A stretch of DNA of 64,000 nucleotides from Methanoplanus sp. FWC-SCC4 (GCF_032878975.1 NZ_CP043875.1:1852370-1916369); one strand, 5' to 3'; positions 1 through 10,717 are shown, counted from the first letter of the stretch. Notes: generated by a model from the letters alone, not told the origin. Translations and numbers: made by a program.

Positions 1-1495
1 CATTTAATACGATTACAGGGTATTTTCTTCCTTCCCTTGAAAGATATCCAAGATGGACCATCTCTCTTAGAAAAGAATTCCACTCATCCTTTTTGTACAT
101 TCTGCCCTTACCGTACAGAGGAAGTTTGTCATGCCCTCTTTCCTTAACCCGGGCAGACGATGAACCCCACAAAATATCAGCAATATAACCTATTCCAAAA
201 GGCTGTTTTAGCATTTCAATGCATTTAATGGCAGTCTTTGCAGGTTCTGTGCCATCAAAAAGCTCACGTGGATTTATACAGTTGTCACATACACCGCATC
301 TGAAATCACTGTTTGTCTCACCAAAATATTCGAGAAGGGTTTTAAAACGGCACGAATTGCTTTCACAGTATTCAGTCATCGCCTCAAGTTTCTTCTCTGC
401 AACACCCCGAAGTGTCCTGCTGTCGAGTTTATCAATGAAATACTGTATCTTTGCCCTGTCGCCCCTGCTGTAGAAGAGAATGCAGTCGCCGCGTCCTCCG
501 TCACGCCCGGCACGTCCGGTTTCCTGATAATAAGCCTCGGGACTCTGTGAGAGATCATAGTGAATTACGAATCTTACATCAGGCTTGTTTATTCCCATCC
601 CGAATGCGACGGTTGCAACAATCACCGGTATGTCATCTTTTATGAATTTATCCTGAGTCTTTTCACGGATTTTTTTGGAAAGCCCTGCATGATAGGGAAG
701 AGCCGGAACATTGGCAAGGTTCAGCTTTTTTGAAAGTGATTCGGCACTGTTTCTGCTGTTGCAGTATATTATTCCCGAATCACGCGGGTGATCTTTTATA
801 TAGGCAAGAATCTGTCCAAAGGCATCTTTTTTTGGAAGAACCTGGTAATGGAGATTTTCCCTGAAAAAAGTCCCCACATATGTATATGGCAGCTTTAACC
901 TGAGCTGCTTTAAGATATCATCCCTTACAACCGACGTTGCCGTTGCAGTGAGAGCAATAACCGGTATTTTTGGAAACTCTTTTTTAAGTATGCTCAGCTT
1001 CCTGTATTCCGGCCGGAATTCATGTCCCCACTGGGATATGCAGTGGGCTTCGTCAACTGCAAACAGGGAAACATCGAACTGTTTTAAAAGAGCTCTGAAA
1101 GAAGGGGTAACCGCTTTTTCAGGAGATACATAAAGAATATCAAGTTTCCCGCTTTTAAGCCGGCTTACAGTCATCAGATATTCGGAATAGTCCTGGGTGC
1201 TGTTGAGGCACCCGGCAGGTATTCCGTTTGCCAAAAGACCGTCCACCTGATCTTTCATTAAGGCAATAAGAGGCGATATTATAACAGCAGTGCCTTTCAT
1301 CATAACCGCCGGAAGCTGATAACATATGGATTTCCCGCCTCCTGTTGCGATGACTGCAAAAACATCCCTGCCTGTAAGGATATTTCTTATAATCTCCTCC
1401 TGATACGGATGAAAAGAAGAGTACCCGAAATACTTCCGGAGATAATATTTTGCAGTCGTTATTTTATCATCAGAATTTTCGGGAGTAACAGTCAT
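1..1495 (-). CDS. recQ: ATP-dependent DNA helicase RecQ (C-terminus beyond window edge)
   Basis: Superfamily 2 3'-5' DNA helicase acting in recombination and repair of stalled forks. Reading leftward from the ATG at 1495, the frame stays open to the window edge, giving about 498 residues. The Walker A motif TGGGKS lies at about residue 51, followed by the DEAH box VDEAHCISQW and the motif VI region QETGRAGRDG. A zinc-binding cluster (CESNSC ... CGVCDNC) is the RQC hallmark, and a winged-helix part follows. Any HRDC domain would lie outside the window. It is 92 bases downstream of the chemoreceptor gene on the same strand. Family assignment is firm; only the end is missing. Confidence 0.95.
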   Translation of the reverse strand, partial: MTVTPENSDDKITTAKYYLRKYFGYSSFHPYQEEIIRNILTGRDVFAVIATGGGKSICYQLPAVMMKGTAVIISPLIALMKDQVDGLLANGIPAGCLNSTQDYSEYLMTVSRLKSGKLDILYVSPEKAVTPSFRALLKQFDVSLFAVDEAHCISQWGHEFRPEYRKLSILKKEFPKIPVIALTATATSVVRDDILKQLRLKLPYTYVGTFFRENLHYQVLPKKDAFGQILAYIKDHPRDSGIIYCNSRNSAESLSKKLNLANVPALPYHAGLSKKIREKTQDKFIKDDIPVIVATVAFGMGINKPDVRFVIHYDLSQSPEAYYQETGRAGRDGGRGDCILFYSRGDRAKIQYFIDKLDSRTLRGVAEKKLEAMTEYCESNSCRFKTLLEYFGETNSDFRCGVCDNCINPRELFDGTEPAKTAIKCIEMLKQPFGIGYIADILWGSSSARVKERGHDKLPLYGKGRMYKKDEWNSFLREMVHLGYLSREGRKYPVIVLN

Positions 1496-1587
1496 TTATT
1501 TTGCCACATATCTGTTTGTAGCTCACAGGTCAAAAACAAGACTAAAAAAAAGATTGGTTATTTATTGGGGGGGATTTATTGAAAAAT

Positions 1588-3852
1588 TCATTCTGTCTTG
1601 AAATTGTCCATATTCTTTCTGAGAACGCCTGCCATCTCATTTACCTCATGTATGGCACTGCCGATCTCCTCTACTGAAGCGCTTGACTCTTCTGCAAGTG
1701 CGGCAAGTTCTTCGACTTCTCTCAGGTTCGCTTCGGTCTCGGTTGTTCCATGTTCTGCCGAGCTTACGACATTGTTTGCGATATTTGCCTGGTCCTCAAT
1801 CGCACGTGCAATCTCGCCCATATCGGTTGATACCTGAAGTGACTCGCGAACAATATTATTTAGACCCTCAATTGTTGCATTCACACTTTCAACAGCGCTG
1901 ATGACCTCGACATTTGCCTTGTGAATGTCCTCTGCCGTGTTGTCACTCTTCTTCTGAATAGAAGCGATGACTTTTTCGATATGATCTGTTGCGCCTCTTG
2001 CATCGGCTGCAAGATTTTTAACCTCACCTGCAACAACTGCAAATCCTCTGCCGTGTTCTCCGGCACGGGCAGCCTCGATTGCGGCATTGAGAGCGAGAAG
2101 GTTGATCTGTCCGGTGATGTCGTTGATCATCTTGACAATGTTGTTGATCTCCTTGATCTGGTCGTTAAGCTCTTTAATTTCCTCAACACTCTTTGTCGTG
2201 ATGTCTTCAACAGACTCCATCTTGTGATTCGCATCATTTCCAAGAGCCTGCGCATTGTTGCCTATAACAGTCATGTTCTCGGCATTTTTCAGGACATCCT
2301 GTGAGGTGGCGGCAATCTCCTCATTTGATGCGGAGAGATCCGAAATCTGCCTCTGGATATCCTCCATCTGAGTCAGGACATTTCTGCTCAGGTCTGCACA
2401 TTTCTGACTTGTCATTGCAACCTGCTCAGTTGCTTTTGCAACCTCGTCAGATCCCTTGCTTGCCTCGGAAGTGCCAACAGTTACATGATCGACAGCCTTT
2501 ATGACATCCCCGATAACAACGACAAGCTGTTCACCGAGTTTGTTCAGAGAGTTTTTGAAATTATCAAATTCACCCTTAACTACCAGCTTATCAGAGAAGC
2601 GTACCGTGTAGTCATTGTTCGCATAGGAGTTTGCGACTCTCATTGCCTCATCTAACGGTGCAGAGATCATATCAAGAGTCTGGTTGAAACCTCCGACAAC
2701 ATCCTTAAAGTGCCCCTGATGCTTTGTCAGGTCAGTCCTGAGATCCAGTTTTCCATCAATTGCAGCTTCTGCAAGCATCTCCGAATCATTTACAAGTCTT
2801 TCAATCGCAACCTTTGCCTCTCCGAGACTCTCAGAAATATCAAGCATTAATTTTCTTGCACCCTCTGTATAACGGTTGGATTCGCCGACCGCAAGATCAA
2901 ATCCGAGATCTCCCCTGGAGAGCATTTTCAGGTTATCTGATACTTTGTCAACTTCCGCATGGAGGTAGTTGCTGAGCTCCTTTTCCGCTGTTAAATCCTG
3001 ATAGATGTAATAGTTGACGTCAATTTCGCCGTTTTCATCAAGAATTGGTGTCTGGAACAGACGCAGATAGGTTTTCTCTCCCCTGTCCCATGAGATCTCC
3101 ATATCAGTTACAGCTTTTCTCTTTGTTTCAAATGAAGCATAGAAGTCATCTCCACCTGTGATCTCGATATCAAAGTCATAGAGCTTCTTTCTCATGAGCT
3201 CATCATAGCTTCCACGCCATTCACGCTCATATTCCTTATTTAAGTCAAGGCGGGATTTGTCTTTTGCAAGTACAGCAATTCCCTGCGGGTTCTCTGCAAC
3301 AAAGGCATCCGCACGCCTCTGAAGGCTGTTGATTCTCTCGATTTCAGACATCTGCTCTGTGAGATCCTGATAGATGTAATAGTTGATGTCAATATTGCCG
3401 TTTTCATCGAGAATAGGAGTCTGGAAAAGGCGCAGATAGGTTTTCTCCCCGTTTTCCCATGAGATTTCCATATCGGTCACAGCTTTTTTCTTTGTCTCAA
3501 AAGAGGCATAGAAATCGTCTCCACCAGTGATGTTGATGTTGAAATCATAGAGCTTCTTTCTCATGAGATCATCATAACTACCGCGCCATGCACGTTCATA
3601 TTCCACGTTTAAATCAAGGCGGGATTTATCGGGTGCAAGTACGGCTATGGCCTGAGGATTTTCACTTACGAAATCTTTCAGACGTTTTTCGTAGATTTCA
3701 GATTCTCCGGCAATTTCAAGCTTTTCGATCACTGCATTTATTGTCGCTGCAAGACCCTTCATTTCAGACGGCATTTCGTTCTCGTCTACACGTAATGAGG
3801 TATCTCCTTCAAGTGCCCTTTTCAGGACACTGTTAATGATATCAATGCTCAT
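1588..3852 (-). CDS. Soluble methyl-accepting chemotaxis protein with tandem duplicated PAS domains
   Basis: Chemoreceptor of 754 residues that should signal to CheA/CheW. No membrane segment is visible, so it is probably a cytoplasmic sensor. Two nearly identical PAS domains lie at about residues 61-166 and 183-288; both contain the segments [18 protein letters not shown] and [15 protein letters not shown], so they arose by internal duplication. HAMP-like helices follow (about 290-440), then the coiled-coil signalling domain. The conserved hairpin tip is at about 585-615 ([22 protein letters not shown]). The C-terminus ends in NMDNFKTE with no CheR/CheB tether motif that I recognise. The ligand or cofactor of the PAS pair cannot be read from sequence. 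Confidence 0.95.
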   Translation of the reverse strand: MSIDIINSVLKRALEGDTSLRVDENEMPSEMKGLAATINAVIEKLEIAGESEIYEKRLKDFVSENPQAIAVLAPDKSRLDLNVEYERAWRGSYDDLMRKKLYDFNINITGGDDFYASFETKKKAVTDMEISWENGEKTYLRLFQTPILDENGNIDINYYIYQDLTEQMSEIERINSLQRRADAFVAENPQGIAVLAKDKSRLDLNKEYEREWRGSYDELMRKKLYDFDIEITGGDDFYASFETKRKAVTDMEISWDRGEKTYLRLFQTPILDENGEIDVNYYIYQDLTAEKELSNYLHAEVDKVSDNLKMLSRGDLGFDLAVGESNRYTEGARKLMLDISESLGEAKVAIERLVNDSEMLAEAAIDGKLDLRTDLTKHQGHFKDVVGGFNQTLDMISAPLDEAMRVANSYANNDYTVRFSDKLVVKGEFDNFKNSLNKLGEQLVVVIGDVIKAVDHVTVGTSEASKGSDEVAKATEQVAMTSQKCADLSRNVLTQMEDIQRQISDLSASNEEIAATSQDVLKNAENMTVIGNNAQALGNDANHKMESVEDITTKSVEEIKELNDQIKEINNIVKMINDITGQINLLALNAAIEAARAGEHGRGFAVVAGEVKNLAADARGATDHIEKVIASIQKKSDNTAEDIHKANVEVISAVESVNATIEGLNNIVRESLQVSTDMGEIARAIEDQANIANNVVSSAEHGTTETEANLREVEELAALAEESSASVEEIGSAIHEVNEMAGVLRKNMDNFKTE

Positions 3853-4340
3853 TTTTACTCACCCACAATATCCATAAATTGTATTTGAAATAGTGATTCG
3901 TTGAATTTGCAATAAAGGTTGTTAATTTACCACGAATTGCAAATGAAAAAAGTATTTATACAGCAACACATGAAATATACGCTGCATTCCTGTCAATTTT
4001 AATTTTAAGATTAATTAAGGATTACACCCGGTTGGGCACAACAAATATGATGTGCACATACAATTAGCATATATACACTTCAAAAAATAATTCTCTTTCA
4101 AAAACAAATATTTTTTTAATCCGGTTAGAATACAAGATTCTTTTTCAAACTTTTTTGAAACATCAGTTGTTAAATTCAAAAATTACGCGCAAAAAACATT
4201 GAACCGGTTTATCTGCCGCACAATAAGCAAAACACAGGATATATTTTCATCAGACAAGAACAGATATAGGTATATATAAAAAAATTAAAAAAAAAGATAC
4301 TGGTATCCGGGAAATATAATGAAAGCAGGCGGAGTCTGAA
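3853..4340. other. Intergenic region between divergent chemoreceptor and TPR genes
   Basis: 488 bases without a credible gene, strongly AT-rich and between divergent transcription units. A good archaeal TATA-like stretch (ataggtatatataaaaa, about 4265-4281) could serve the TPR gene starting at 4341. The chemoreceptor promoter must also lie here, in the AT-rich run around 3870-3960. I see no RNA gene or repeat. Confidence 0.5.
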
Positions 4341-4715
4341 ATGAAAGTCGGCGTAAGCTACTGGTACAACAAGGGAGTATCCCTTATCGAGGCAGATCTC
4401 TATGAGAGAGCCCTCCCGTGTTTTGACAAAGCACTTGATATTGACGAAAAGGTTGCCACAGTCTGGTTCAAAAGAGGCATAGCACTCTTCAGGACAAAAG
4501 ATTTTGAAAAAGCGGTAAGAAGCTTTGACAGGGCAATGACGCTTGAGCCCGACAATCCGGTAGCACTTAACAACAAGGGCATTGCTCTTTTGGGACTAAA
4601 GAGATACAGTGAAGCAGACACATGCTTTAAAATGGCCCTTGACCTCAGACCCGACAGCCAGGCAATCAGAATCAACAGAAAAATTGCCGATGAGATAAAA
4701 GGTAAGGCCATATAG
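4341..4715 (+). CDS. Small tetratricopeptide repeat protein
   Basis: 124-residue protein made almost entirely of about three TPR units. Typical TPR positions are visible: YWYNKGVSLIEADLYERAL, VWFKRGIALFRTKDFEKAV and ALNNKGIALLGLKRYSEAD, each followed by a second helix and an LEPDNP/LRPDSQ-type turn. There is no signal peptide or membrane segment, so it is probably a cytosolic protein-protein scaffold. The partner is unknown. The ATG at 4341 is preceded by a weak purine-rich stretch. TPR proteins recur in this window (5631-9917 and at the right edge). Confidence 0.85.
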   Translation: MKVGVSYWYNKGVSLIEADLYERALPCFDKALDIDEKVATVWFKRGIALFRTKDFEKAVRSFDRAMTLEPDNPVALNNKGIALLGLKRYSEADTCFKMALDLRPDSQAIRINRKIADEIKGKAI

Positions 4716-4935
4716 GAATCTGATTATTCATTCACCACACAGGAACCTGTTGTTTCAAAGCTGTATTCCGAAGAACTCTCATAGTCAGTATGCAACCATA
4801 AACCGCCGGCAGGTTTATCCGAACATACAAAACGAGAACAATGTTAAAATCACAAAAACCAAATAAGCCGCATCCAATTCATAATGTGGCAAAGATAAAA
4901 TCAAATCATATACCAAATCAGAAAAGGAGACGAAT

Positions 4936-5502
4936 ATGAGGATTACAATTACAATCGATGATGAACTTGGAGCAGAGATCGATGCCTCCGCAGCTTCACT
5001 TGGACTAAAAAGAGTGGAATGGATAAGAGTAGCCTGCGCTGAATATCTAACTGCCATGGCAGGGAACAAAGCCCCTGATTCAAAACCGGAAACAAAAACC
5101 ACCCTGGAAATTTCAGAGGATAATTCTGATATTCTCTCAGGCAAAGATGAGGAAATTTCAAGGCTAAAAGATGAAATTGAAATGGAGAGGGAACTTAGGA
5201 ATGCATACAGCAGACTCATCGATGAAAAAGACGGCAGAATAGATGATCTAAAAGAAGAAATTTCCAGGATAGAGGCATTAAGCATCACTGCCGCAGATAA
5301 TATCGCGTCATCAAAAGACGAAAGGATAACAGACTTAAACAACATGATAGACCATCTTCAGGCACAGGCGGCGGCACACAGTGTTGCACTTCAGTCGGCA
5401 GTACGCACTCCTGCACTCGAAGAGAAAAAAGAAGATGAAGAAGCCGAAGAAAAAAGCGGCGTTGAACTCATTGAAAAGCCAAAGTGGATGTTCTGGAAAT
5501 AA
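4936..5502 (+). CDS. Ribbon-helix-helix domain protein with coiled-coil tail
   Basis: 188 residues. The N-terminus (about residues 1-45, MRITITIDDEL followed by two helices) matches a ribbon-helix-helix DNA-binding fold of the CopG/Arc type. Residues about 65-135 form a charged coiled coil rich in E, K and D. The C-terminus is acidic and ends in an unusual aromatic tail (KPKWMFWK). A clear Shine-Dalgarno sequence (aaaggaga) precedes the ATG. A DNA-binding or segregation-like role is plausible but unproven, and no toxin partner is adjacent. The downstream neighbour is convergent. Confidence 0.75.
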   Translation: MRITITIDDELGAEIDASAASLGLKRVEWIRVACAEYLTAMAGNKAPDSKPETKTTLEISEDNSDILSGKDEEISRLKDEIEMERELRNAYSRLIDEKDGRIDDLKEEISRIEALSITAADNIASSKDERITDLNNMIDHLQAQAAAHSVALQSAVRTPALEEKKEDEEAEEKSGVELIEKPKWMFWK

Positions 5503-5630
5503 AAAAATCCCCACAGGTCTCTCTGAAATTTTTAAAACAAAAAACCTGGCGAAAATAATTTTTAAAACAGCTGTCAGGATTTTGTGAAAAATATTAACAG
5601 GGTATTTTAATTATCATATTTTTGATATCT

Positions 5631-8600
5631 TCATAAAAGTCTTTTTAAAGCCATTTTTTTGGCTTTGAGGGCTCCTTCATGCCCGGGCTTTAGAATGAGA
5701 GCCTTTTCAAAACATTCAAGAGCAAGATCATATTTTCCTGTTTTGCCATATACCAGACCAAGTGAAAATATCATGTTGGCATTGGTTTTATCCAGTGCAA
5801 ATCCGTGACTGAAACACTTTATTGCAGAGTCGTAGTAACCTTTTTTGGTGAGGGCAAGACCTTTTCTGTAGAGATATCCCGGATCTTTTAACATCTCAGG
5901 CGAGGGTTTGTCAAAAACAACAGTTCCGGATTCGTCCACAAAAGATTCGGATTTGACATCTTTTGAATAATCCCCTGCACTTTCCGGTTTCATTTTTGAC
6001 CCCTGCGAAACACCGGAGAGGAGATCCTGTCTGATAAATGAAGTTGCATCAATGCCCCTCTCCGCCCAGAGTTTTCCGTATTTTGGATCAATATCTATTG
6101 TTCTGAGATAACATTCAAGAGCACCCTCAGAGTCACCCAGTTTAAGCAGAGCAAGACCCTTGTTCAAAAGAGCCCTTACATCATCAGGCCTGGTTTTTAA
6201 CGCATCCGAAAAGGAGGCAACCGAATCCTCATATTTTTCCGCAGACATTAGAGCAATTCCCTTTGATATCATAAGGGAGATCTCATCCGGCATCAAAACA
6301 ATCAGATTATCATAATACTCAACCGATTCTTCATAAAGACCAAGATCATGGAGAACTTCTATTAAATCAAGAGTTATATACCGGTCCCCAGGCTCTTTCC
6401 TGACAGCAGACCTTAAAAGAACAGCGGCTTCATCAGCTCTTTTCAGCTTCATTAATGCCCTTCCCTTGTCTGCCATAAGTCCGGCATCATTGGGATTCTG
6501 GACAATCAGCATATCATACAAAGGCAGGGTTTCCTGATATCTCCCCTTTGATAGAAGAATTCTCAGTTTTCCATGAAGGGCTTCCTGCATACCGGGGATT
6601 TTTTCAAGTATCTTTGTGTATGCAAAAAGTGCCTCATCAGATCTGCCCATCCGCTCATAAAGTCCACCAAGGGAGAGCAGTGCATCCTCGTTACGTGGCT
6701 CAAGAGCTGTAATCTTTTTGTAATCAACTATTGCCTCGTCAATATTTCCTGCGGCCTCTTCCAGTGATGCTTTTGAGAAAAGTATGCTTACATCATCAGG
6801 ACTGTATTTTGCAGCCATGCCAAAGGCAGAAAGGGCACCGTTGAAATCACCGGTCTTCTCAAGTATTTTACCCTTCATAAACCACAGATAACCTGAATTT
6901 CCCTCTTTTGCAAGAATTTCCTCAAGATCTGATAATGCTTCCCCGTATCTTCCAAGATTTTTGAGAATCAGGGCTTTTTCAATCAGTGCATCCACGTCAC
7001 CAGGCGAAAGCAGAAGTGCTCTCTCAAAGTCACTAAGAGCATCATCATAACGCCCAAGAGTACGAAGAACAAGACCTCTTGAATACCACAATGCATGATT
7101 ATCAGGATTCCCTACAAGAAGGCGCTCATAACATTCAAGAGCATCTTCGTGTTTTTCAATTTTTACGAGCGATATGGCACGTTTGACAAGTGCTTTTGTA
7201 TTGTCGGGCTCATATGAGAGTACTCTGGCGTAATCATCTGCGGATCTTGAATAATTTCCTGCTTTTTCATTTAGCAATCCTCTTTTGAGCCACAGATCAG
7301 GATTTTGGGGATTTTCATCCAGAAGTATGCCGAGAATAGAAAGGGCTTCACCATCCCTGCCTGAATTTTCCAAAACCTCTGCCTTCTTTTGAAGAATTTT
7401 CTCATCACGGCTCTTCAGGTTCAGGGCAGAGTCATATGAGAGAATGGCCTCATCATACATTCCTGATCTTGAGAAGAGGTCACCTTTTAATTCATACAGT
7501 TCAAAGCTCGCGGGAACAATTAAGGAAAGCTTCTCCATGCATGAAAGTGCCTCTGCATTCCTGCCGGATGTTGAGAGTATATCCAGTTTATGACGCAGGG
7601 CTTTTTCTGTATCCCCGCCTGACGAAATTACCTCATCATAAAGCGCCAATGCCTCATCAAAAAGACCTGCCCCCTCTTTTGCAAGAGCATAATCCATTAT
7701 GATATCAATATTGCCTTCAATGGCGGTTTTATGATCGTCAAAACAGGAAAGAGCTTCATTGTATCTGCCAAGGAGGGTTAGTATATGTCCCTTCCCAAGA
7801 GATGCGGCAGAATCTTTTGGTGATATGGAAATTACCTGTTCAAAAGAAAACAGAGCTTCATCATAACGCTCCATTTCAAGAAGTATTTCCGCTTTTTTGG
7901 TCATAAGTTCAGGACTCTCAGAATCCGCTTTTAAAAGTTCATCGAGGTAATACAAAGCGTCATATAAAAGATCTTCACCTTTGCTCAGCTCATAAAGCCT
8001 TAGGAGAACATCCCTGTTTTCAGGTTCATTAACCAGTATTTCCTTAAACAGGCCTTTTGCCTCTTCTGTGTTGCCGGATTCAAGGGCTTTTAGCCCTTCT
8101 GCAAAAAGCCTCTCTGATATGGGAATTTCCTCAGCCACTGAGGATACCAACGTCTCATCTGCTGAAGAGATTTCAGAGACCAAAGAATCATCAGGGCTTT
8201 CGAGATCAAGACCGGAAACTTCCATTGAATCTTCTGATACAAAAGAATCTTCTAAAACCTCACCAACATCAGGTTTTTCGGATTCAGAAACCAAAAGGGC
8301 AGAATCCGATAAATCCAAATCAGAAAGTTCCAGATCTTCAGCCAGATCTAAAGATTCAGAAGGGATTTCAGAGACCAAAGAATCATCAAGGCTTTCGAGA
8401 TCAAGACCAGAAACTTCCATTGAATCTTCTGATACAAAAGAATCTTCTAAAACCTCACCAACATCAGGTTTTTCGGATTCAGAAACCAAAAGGGCAGAAT
8501 CCGATAAATCCAAATCAGAAAGTTCCAGATCTTCAGCCAGATCTAAAGATTCAGAAGAGATTTCAGAGACCAAAGAATCATCAAGGCTTTCGAGATCAAG

Positions 8601-9917
8601 ACCGGAAACTTCCATTGAATCTTCTGATACAAAAGAATCTTCTAAAACCTCACCAACATCAGATTTTTCGGATTCAGAAACCAAAAGGGCAGAATCCGAT
8701 AAATCCAAATCAGAAAGTTCCAGATCTTCAGCCAGATCTAAAGATTCAGAAGGGATTTCAGAGACCAAAGAATCATCAAGGCTTTCGAGATCAAGACCGG
8801 AAACTTCCATTGAATCTTCTGATACAAAAGAATCTTCTAAAACCTCACCAACATCAGATTTTTCGGATTCAGAAACCAAAAGGGCAGAATCCGATAAATC
8901 CAAATCAGAAAGTTCCAGATCTTCAGCCAGATCTAAAGATTCAGAAGGGATTTCAGAGACCAAAGAATCATCAAGGCTTTCGAGATCAAGACCGGAAACT
9001 TCCATTGAATCTTCTGATACAAAAGAATCTTCTAAAACCTCACCAACATCAGGTTTTTCGGATTCAGAAACCAAAAGGGCAGAATCCGATAAATCCAAAT
9101 CAGAAAGTTCCAGATCTTCAGCCAGATCTAAAGATTCAGAAGAGATTTCAGAGACCAAAGAATCATCAAGGCTTTCGAGATCAAGACCAGAAACTTCCAT
9201 TGAATCTTCTGATACAAAAGAATCTTCTAAAACCTCACCAACATCAGATTTTTCGGATTCAGAAACCAAAAGGGCAGAATCCGATAAATCCAAATCAGAA
9301 AGTTCCAGATCTTCAGCCAGATCTAAAGATTCGGAAGTGATTTCAGAGACCACAGAATCATCAGGGCTTTCGAGATCAAGGTCGCAAACCTCCAATAAAT
9401 CTTTTGAAACAGGAGATTTTCCAGAAACTTCAGGAACAGAGGATTTGGAAGGCATTTTGGATACAAAAGAAACATCAGAAACTGTTACTCCGGCTTCTGA
9501 TTCTAACAGACCAGGTATTATATCAGGTATTTCTTCAGGCCCTGCACCTGTTGCAGGAACCCCGGAGGGCAGAGCATCCTTTGAGATACCCAAAAATAAA
9601 TTCTCAGGCTCCTTTTCCTGATCTAATTTTTCCTGATCCAATTCATCCGTTATTTTGCCGTGTTCAATGGGCTCAATGTGGCGCGCCCATTCAAACATCT
9701 GTTCCATTTCCTGAAGAACAGTCTCTAAAAGATGTGAATCCTCAGGTATTGATACGTGTACACCGTTTTTTAGCGGCTCGACATATAATATATTATAGCT
9801 TGAAAAAACCCCCTTTAAATCATCAGGCTTTATTGAATCAAACGATATTGAATACTCAGACGGGTATAATATTCCATCCCCTGTCTCACGATATTTTATA
9901 ATATTTACCTGCGCCAT
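5631..9917 (-). CDS. Giant TPR protein with an internal array of 65-residue acidic repeats
   Basis: About 1428 residues. I chose the ATG at 9917 over the one 15 bases upstream because GGAGGGG lies five bases before it. Residues about 1-110 form a unique domain with no family I recognise. A Ser/Asp/Glu/Leu-rich region follows that contains six nearly identical 65-residue units (DNA at 8169-9338) with the recurring words ESLDLAEDLELSDLDLSDSALL and EVLEDSFVSEDSMEVSGLD. The remaining roughly 850 residues are a long run of TPR units (for example ALWYSRGLVLRTLGRYDDAL). It has no signal peptide. It probably acts as a large scaffold whose acidic array is a flexible spacer or binding platform. Function unknown. 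Confidence 0.9.
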   Translation of the reverse strand: MAQVNIIKYRETGDGILYPSEYSISFDSIKPDDLKGVFSSYNILYVEPLKNGVHVSIPEDSHLLETVLQEMEQMFEWARHIEPIEHGKITDELDQEKLDQEKEPENLFLGISKDALPSGVPATGAGPEEIPDIIPGLLESEAGVTVSDVSFVSKMPSKSSVPEVSGKSPVSKDLLEVCDLDLESPDDSVVSEITSESLDLAEDLELSDLDLSDSALLVSESEKSDVGEVLEDSFVSEDSMEVSGLDLESLDDSLVSEISSESLDLAEDLELSDLDLSDSALLVSESEKPDVGEVLEDSFVSEDSMEVSGLDLESLDDSLVSEIPSESLDLAEDLELSDLDLSDSALLVSESEKSDVGEVLEDSFVSEDSMEVSGLDLESLDDSLVSEIPSESLDLAEDLELSDLDLSDSALLVSESEKSDVGEVLEDSFVSEDSMEVSGLDLESLDDSLVSEISSESLDLAEDLELSDLDLSDSALLVSESEKPDVGEVLEDSFVSEDSMEVSGLDLESLDDSLVSEIPSESLDLAEDLELSDLDLSDSALLVSESEKPDVGEVLEDSFVSEDSMEVSGLDLESPDDSLVSEISSADETLVSSVAEEIPISERLFAEGLKALESGNTEEAKGLFKEILVNEPENRDVLLRLYELSKGEDLLYDALYYLDELLKADSESPELMTKKAEILLEMERYDEALFSFEQVISISPKDSAASLGKGHILTLLGRYNEALSCFDDHKTAIEGNIDIIMDYALAKEGAGLFDEALALYDEVISSGGDTEKALRHKLDILSTSGRNAEALSCMEKLSLIVPASFELYELKGDLFSRSGMYDEAILSYDSALNLKSRDEKILQKKAEVLENSGRDGEALSILGILLDENPQNPDLWLKRGLLNEKAGNYSRSADDYARVLSYEPDNTKALVKRAISLVKIEKHEDALECYERLLVGNPDNHALWYSRGLVLRTLGRYDDALSDFERALLLSPGDVDALIEKALILKNLGRYGEALSDLEEILAKEGNSGYLWFMKGKILEKTGDFNGALSAFGMAAKYSPDDVSILFSKASLEEAAGNIDEAIVDYKKITALEPRNEDALLSLGGLYERMGRSDEALFAYTKILEKIPGMQEALHGKLRILLSKGRYQETLPLYDMLIVQNPNDAGLMADKGRALMKLKRADEAAVLLRSAVRKEPGDRYITLDLIEVLHDLGLYEESVEYYDNLIVLMPDEISLMISKGIALMSAEKYEDSVASFSDALKTRPDDVRALLNKGLALLKLGDSEGALECYLRTIDIDPKYGKLWAERGIDATSFIRQDLLSGVSQGSKMKPESAGDYSKDVKSESFVDESGTVVFDKPSPEMLKDPGYLYRKGLALTKKGYYDSAIKCFSHGFALDKTNANMIFSLGLVYGKTGKYDLALECFEKALILKPGHEGALKAKKMALKRLL
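8169..9338. repeat. Six tandem 195-bp coding repeats
   Basis: The word gatttcagagacc recurs at 8169, 8364, 8559, 8754, 8949, 9144 and 9339, exactly 195 bases apart, giving six full units with degenerate flanks. The units differ by only a few bases (aggttttt versus agattttt; agggattt versus agagattt; ccggaaac versus ccagaaac), so near identity holds at the DNA level, including silent sites. Because 195 is divisible by three, the array stays in frame inside the giant TPR gene. This indicates recent expansion or homogenisation by recombination. Confidence 0.97.
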
Positions 9918-10028
9918 TTTCCCCTCCGGCATTGAATTAATCTGTTTATTAAATGAAAATGTATATTTTTTTGGAAGGATTCAAGAATGAAAAGAAGTTA
10001 TTTTTTAAAATATAAACAATTTTTGAAA

Positions 10029-10607
10029 CTATTCTGACTTCTTTGAATCACGATGTGTGTTGCTGACAAGCTTTAGTATCTTCTCTGCAACTTCCGTGCA
10101 CTTTTTTTGTGCATGAAGATCATTTAAAACCTCACCTTCCTTAAATCCTCTGCCGGAAACATAGCCGAGATAGGAAAATCCGTGCGTGTTGACAAAACCC
10201 TCCAGGCTCTCCAGAGTCCTCTCACAGCCACGATCCGCACATACAGATACCACAACAGAATATTTTCCATTGAGTTTTCGGTCATGATACAGTGAATACG
10301 TTCTGTCAATGAGATTTTTGGTCTGTCCGTTTACGTCATAGAAGTATGTGGGCGACCCAAAGACCAGTACATCACAGTTCACGATTTTGTTGGCAACTTC
10401 TGTCCAGTCATCCTTTTGCACACACCATTTTGCTTCCCTGCATTTCTCACATCCCATACAGGGATTTATTTTTTTGCCGGCAAGGGAGATAAATTCGGTT
10501 TCAAATTCGTCACAGCCCTCGGTGTCAACATAATCAACTATCTTCCTGACAAGTGCCGCCGTGTTTCCGTCCTTCCTCATGCTGCCTGAAATACCCAGAA
10601 CTTTCAT
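10029..10607 (-). CDS. NADPH-dependent FMN reductase / Fe-S flavoprotein-like protein
   Basis: 192-residue flavodoxin-fold protein. The N-terminal FMN phosphate loop is GISGSMRKDGNTA (about residues 5-17). A cysteine motif, CMGCEKCREAKWC, resembles the Fe-S site of methanogen iron-sulfur flavoproteins. The FMN ring-binding stretch is FGSPTYFYDVNGQTKNLIDR. Family members pass electrons from ferredoxin or NAD(P)H to diverse acceptors; the partner here is unknown. Three more relatives lie in the window (37490, 44336, 58870). It appears to be a single-gene unit. Confidence 0.88.
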   Translation of the reverse strand: MKVLGISGSMRKDGNTAALVRKIVDYVDTEGCDEFETEFISLAGKKINPCMGCEKCREAKWCVQKDDWTEVANKIVNCDVLVFGSPTYFYDVNGQTKNLIDRTYSLYHDRKLNGKYSVVVSVCADRGCERTLESLEGFVNTHGFSYLGYVSGRGFKEGEVLNDLHAQKKCTEVAEKILKLVSNTHRDSKKSE

Positions 10608-10717
10608 AAGTTTAAACTTGATCTGCTCTTATAAGATATTTATTATAGAAACATAATTTGAATGAGATGAAAAATAAAGTATTGAAATATAAACCGGCGC
10701 CTAAACCCTGATACTCA

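Noticed and set aside
4815-5345. 176-residue minus-strand frame
   Set aside because: It is antisense to the ribbon-helix-helix/coiled-coil gene, which has a good ribosome-binding site and a recognisable domain.
8169-9338. Array of regular repeats as a possible CRISPR
   Set aside because: The repeat unit is 195 bases with no variable spacers and is in frame with a long gene; it is a coding tandem repeat.
8057-9621. Two long plus-strand reading frames (8057-9340 and 8068-9621)
   Set aside because: They are antisense to the repeat array of the giant TPR gene; the tandem repeat keeps stops out of all frames in parallel, and they have no start signals.
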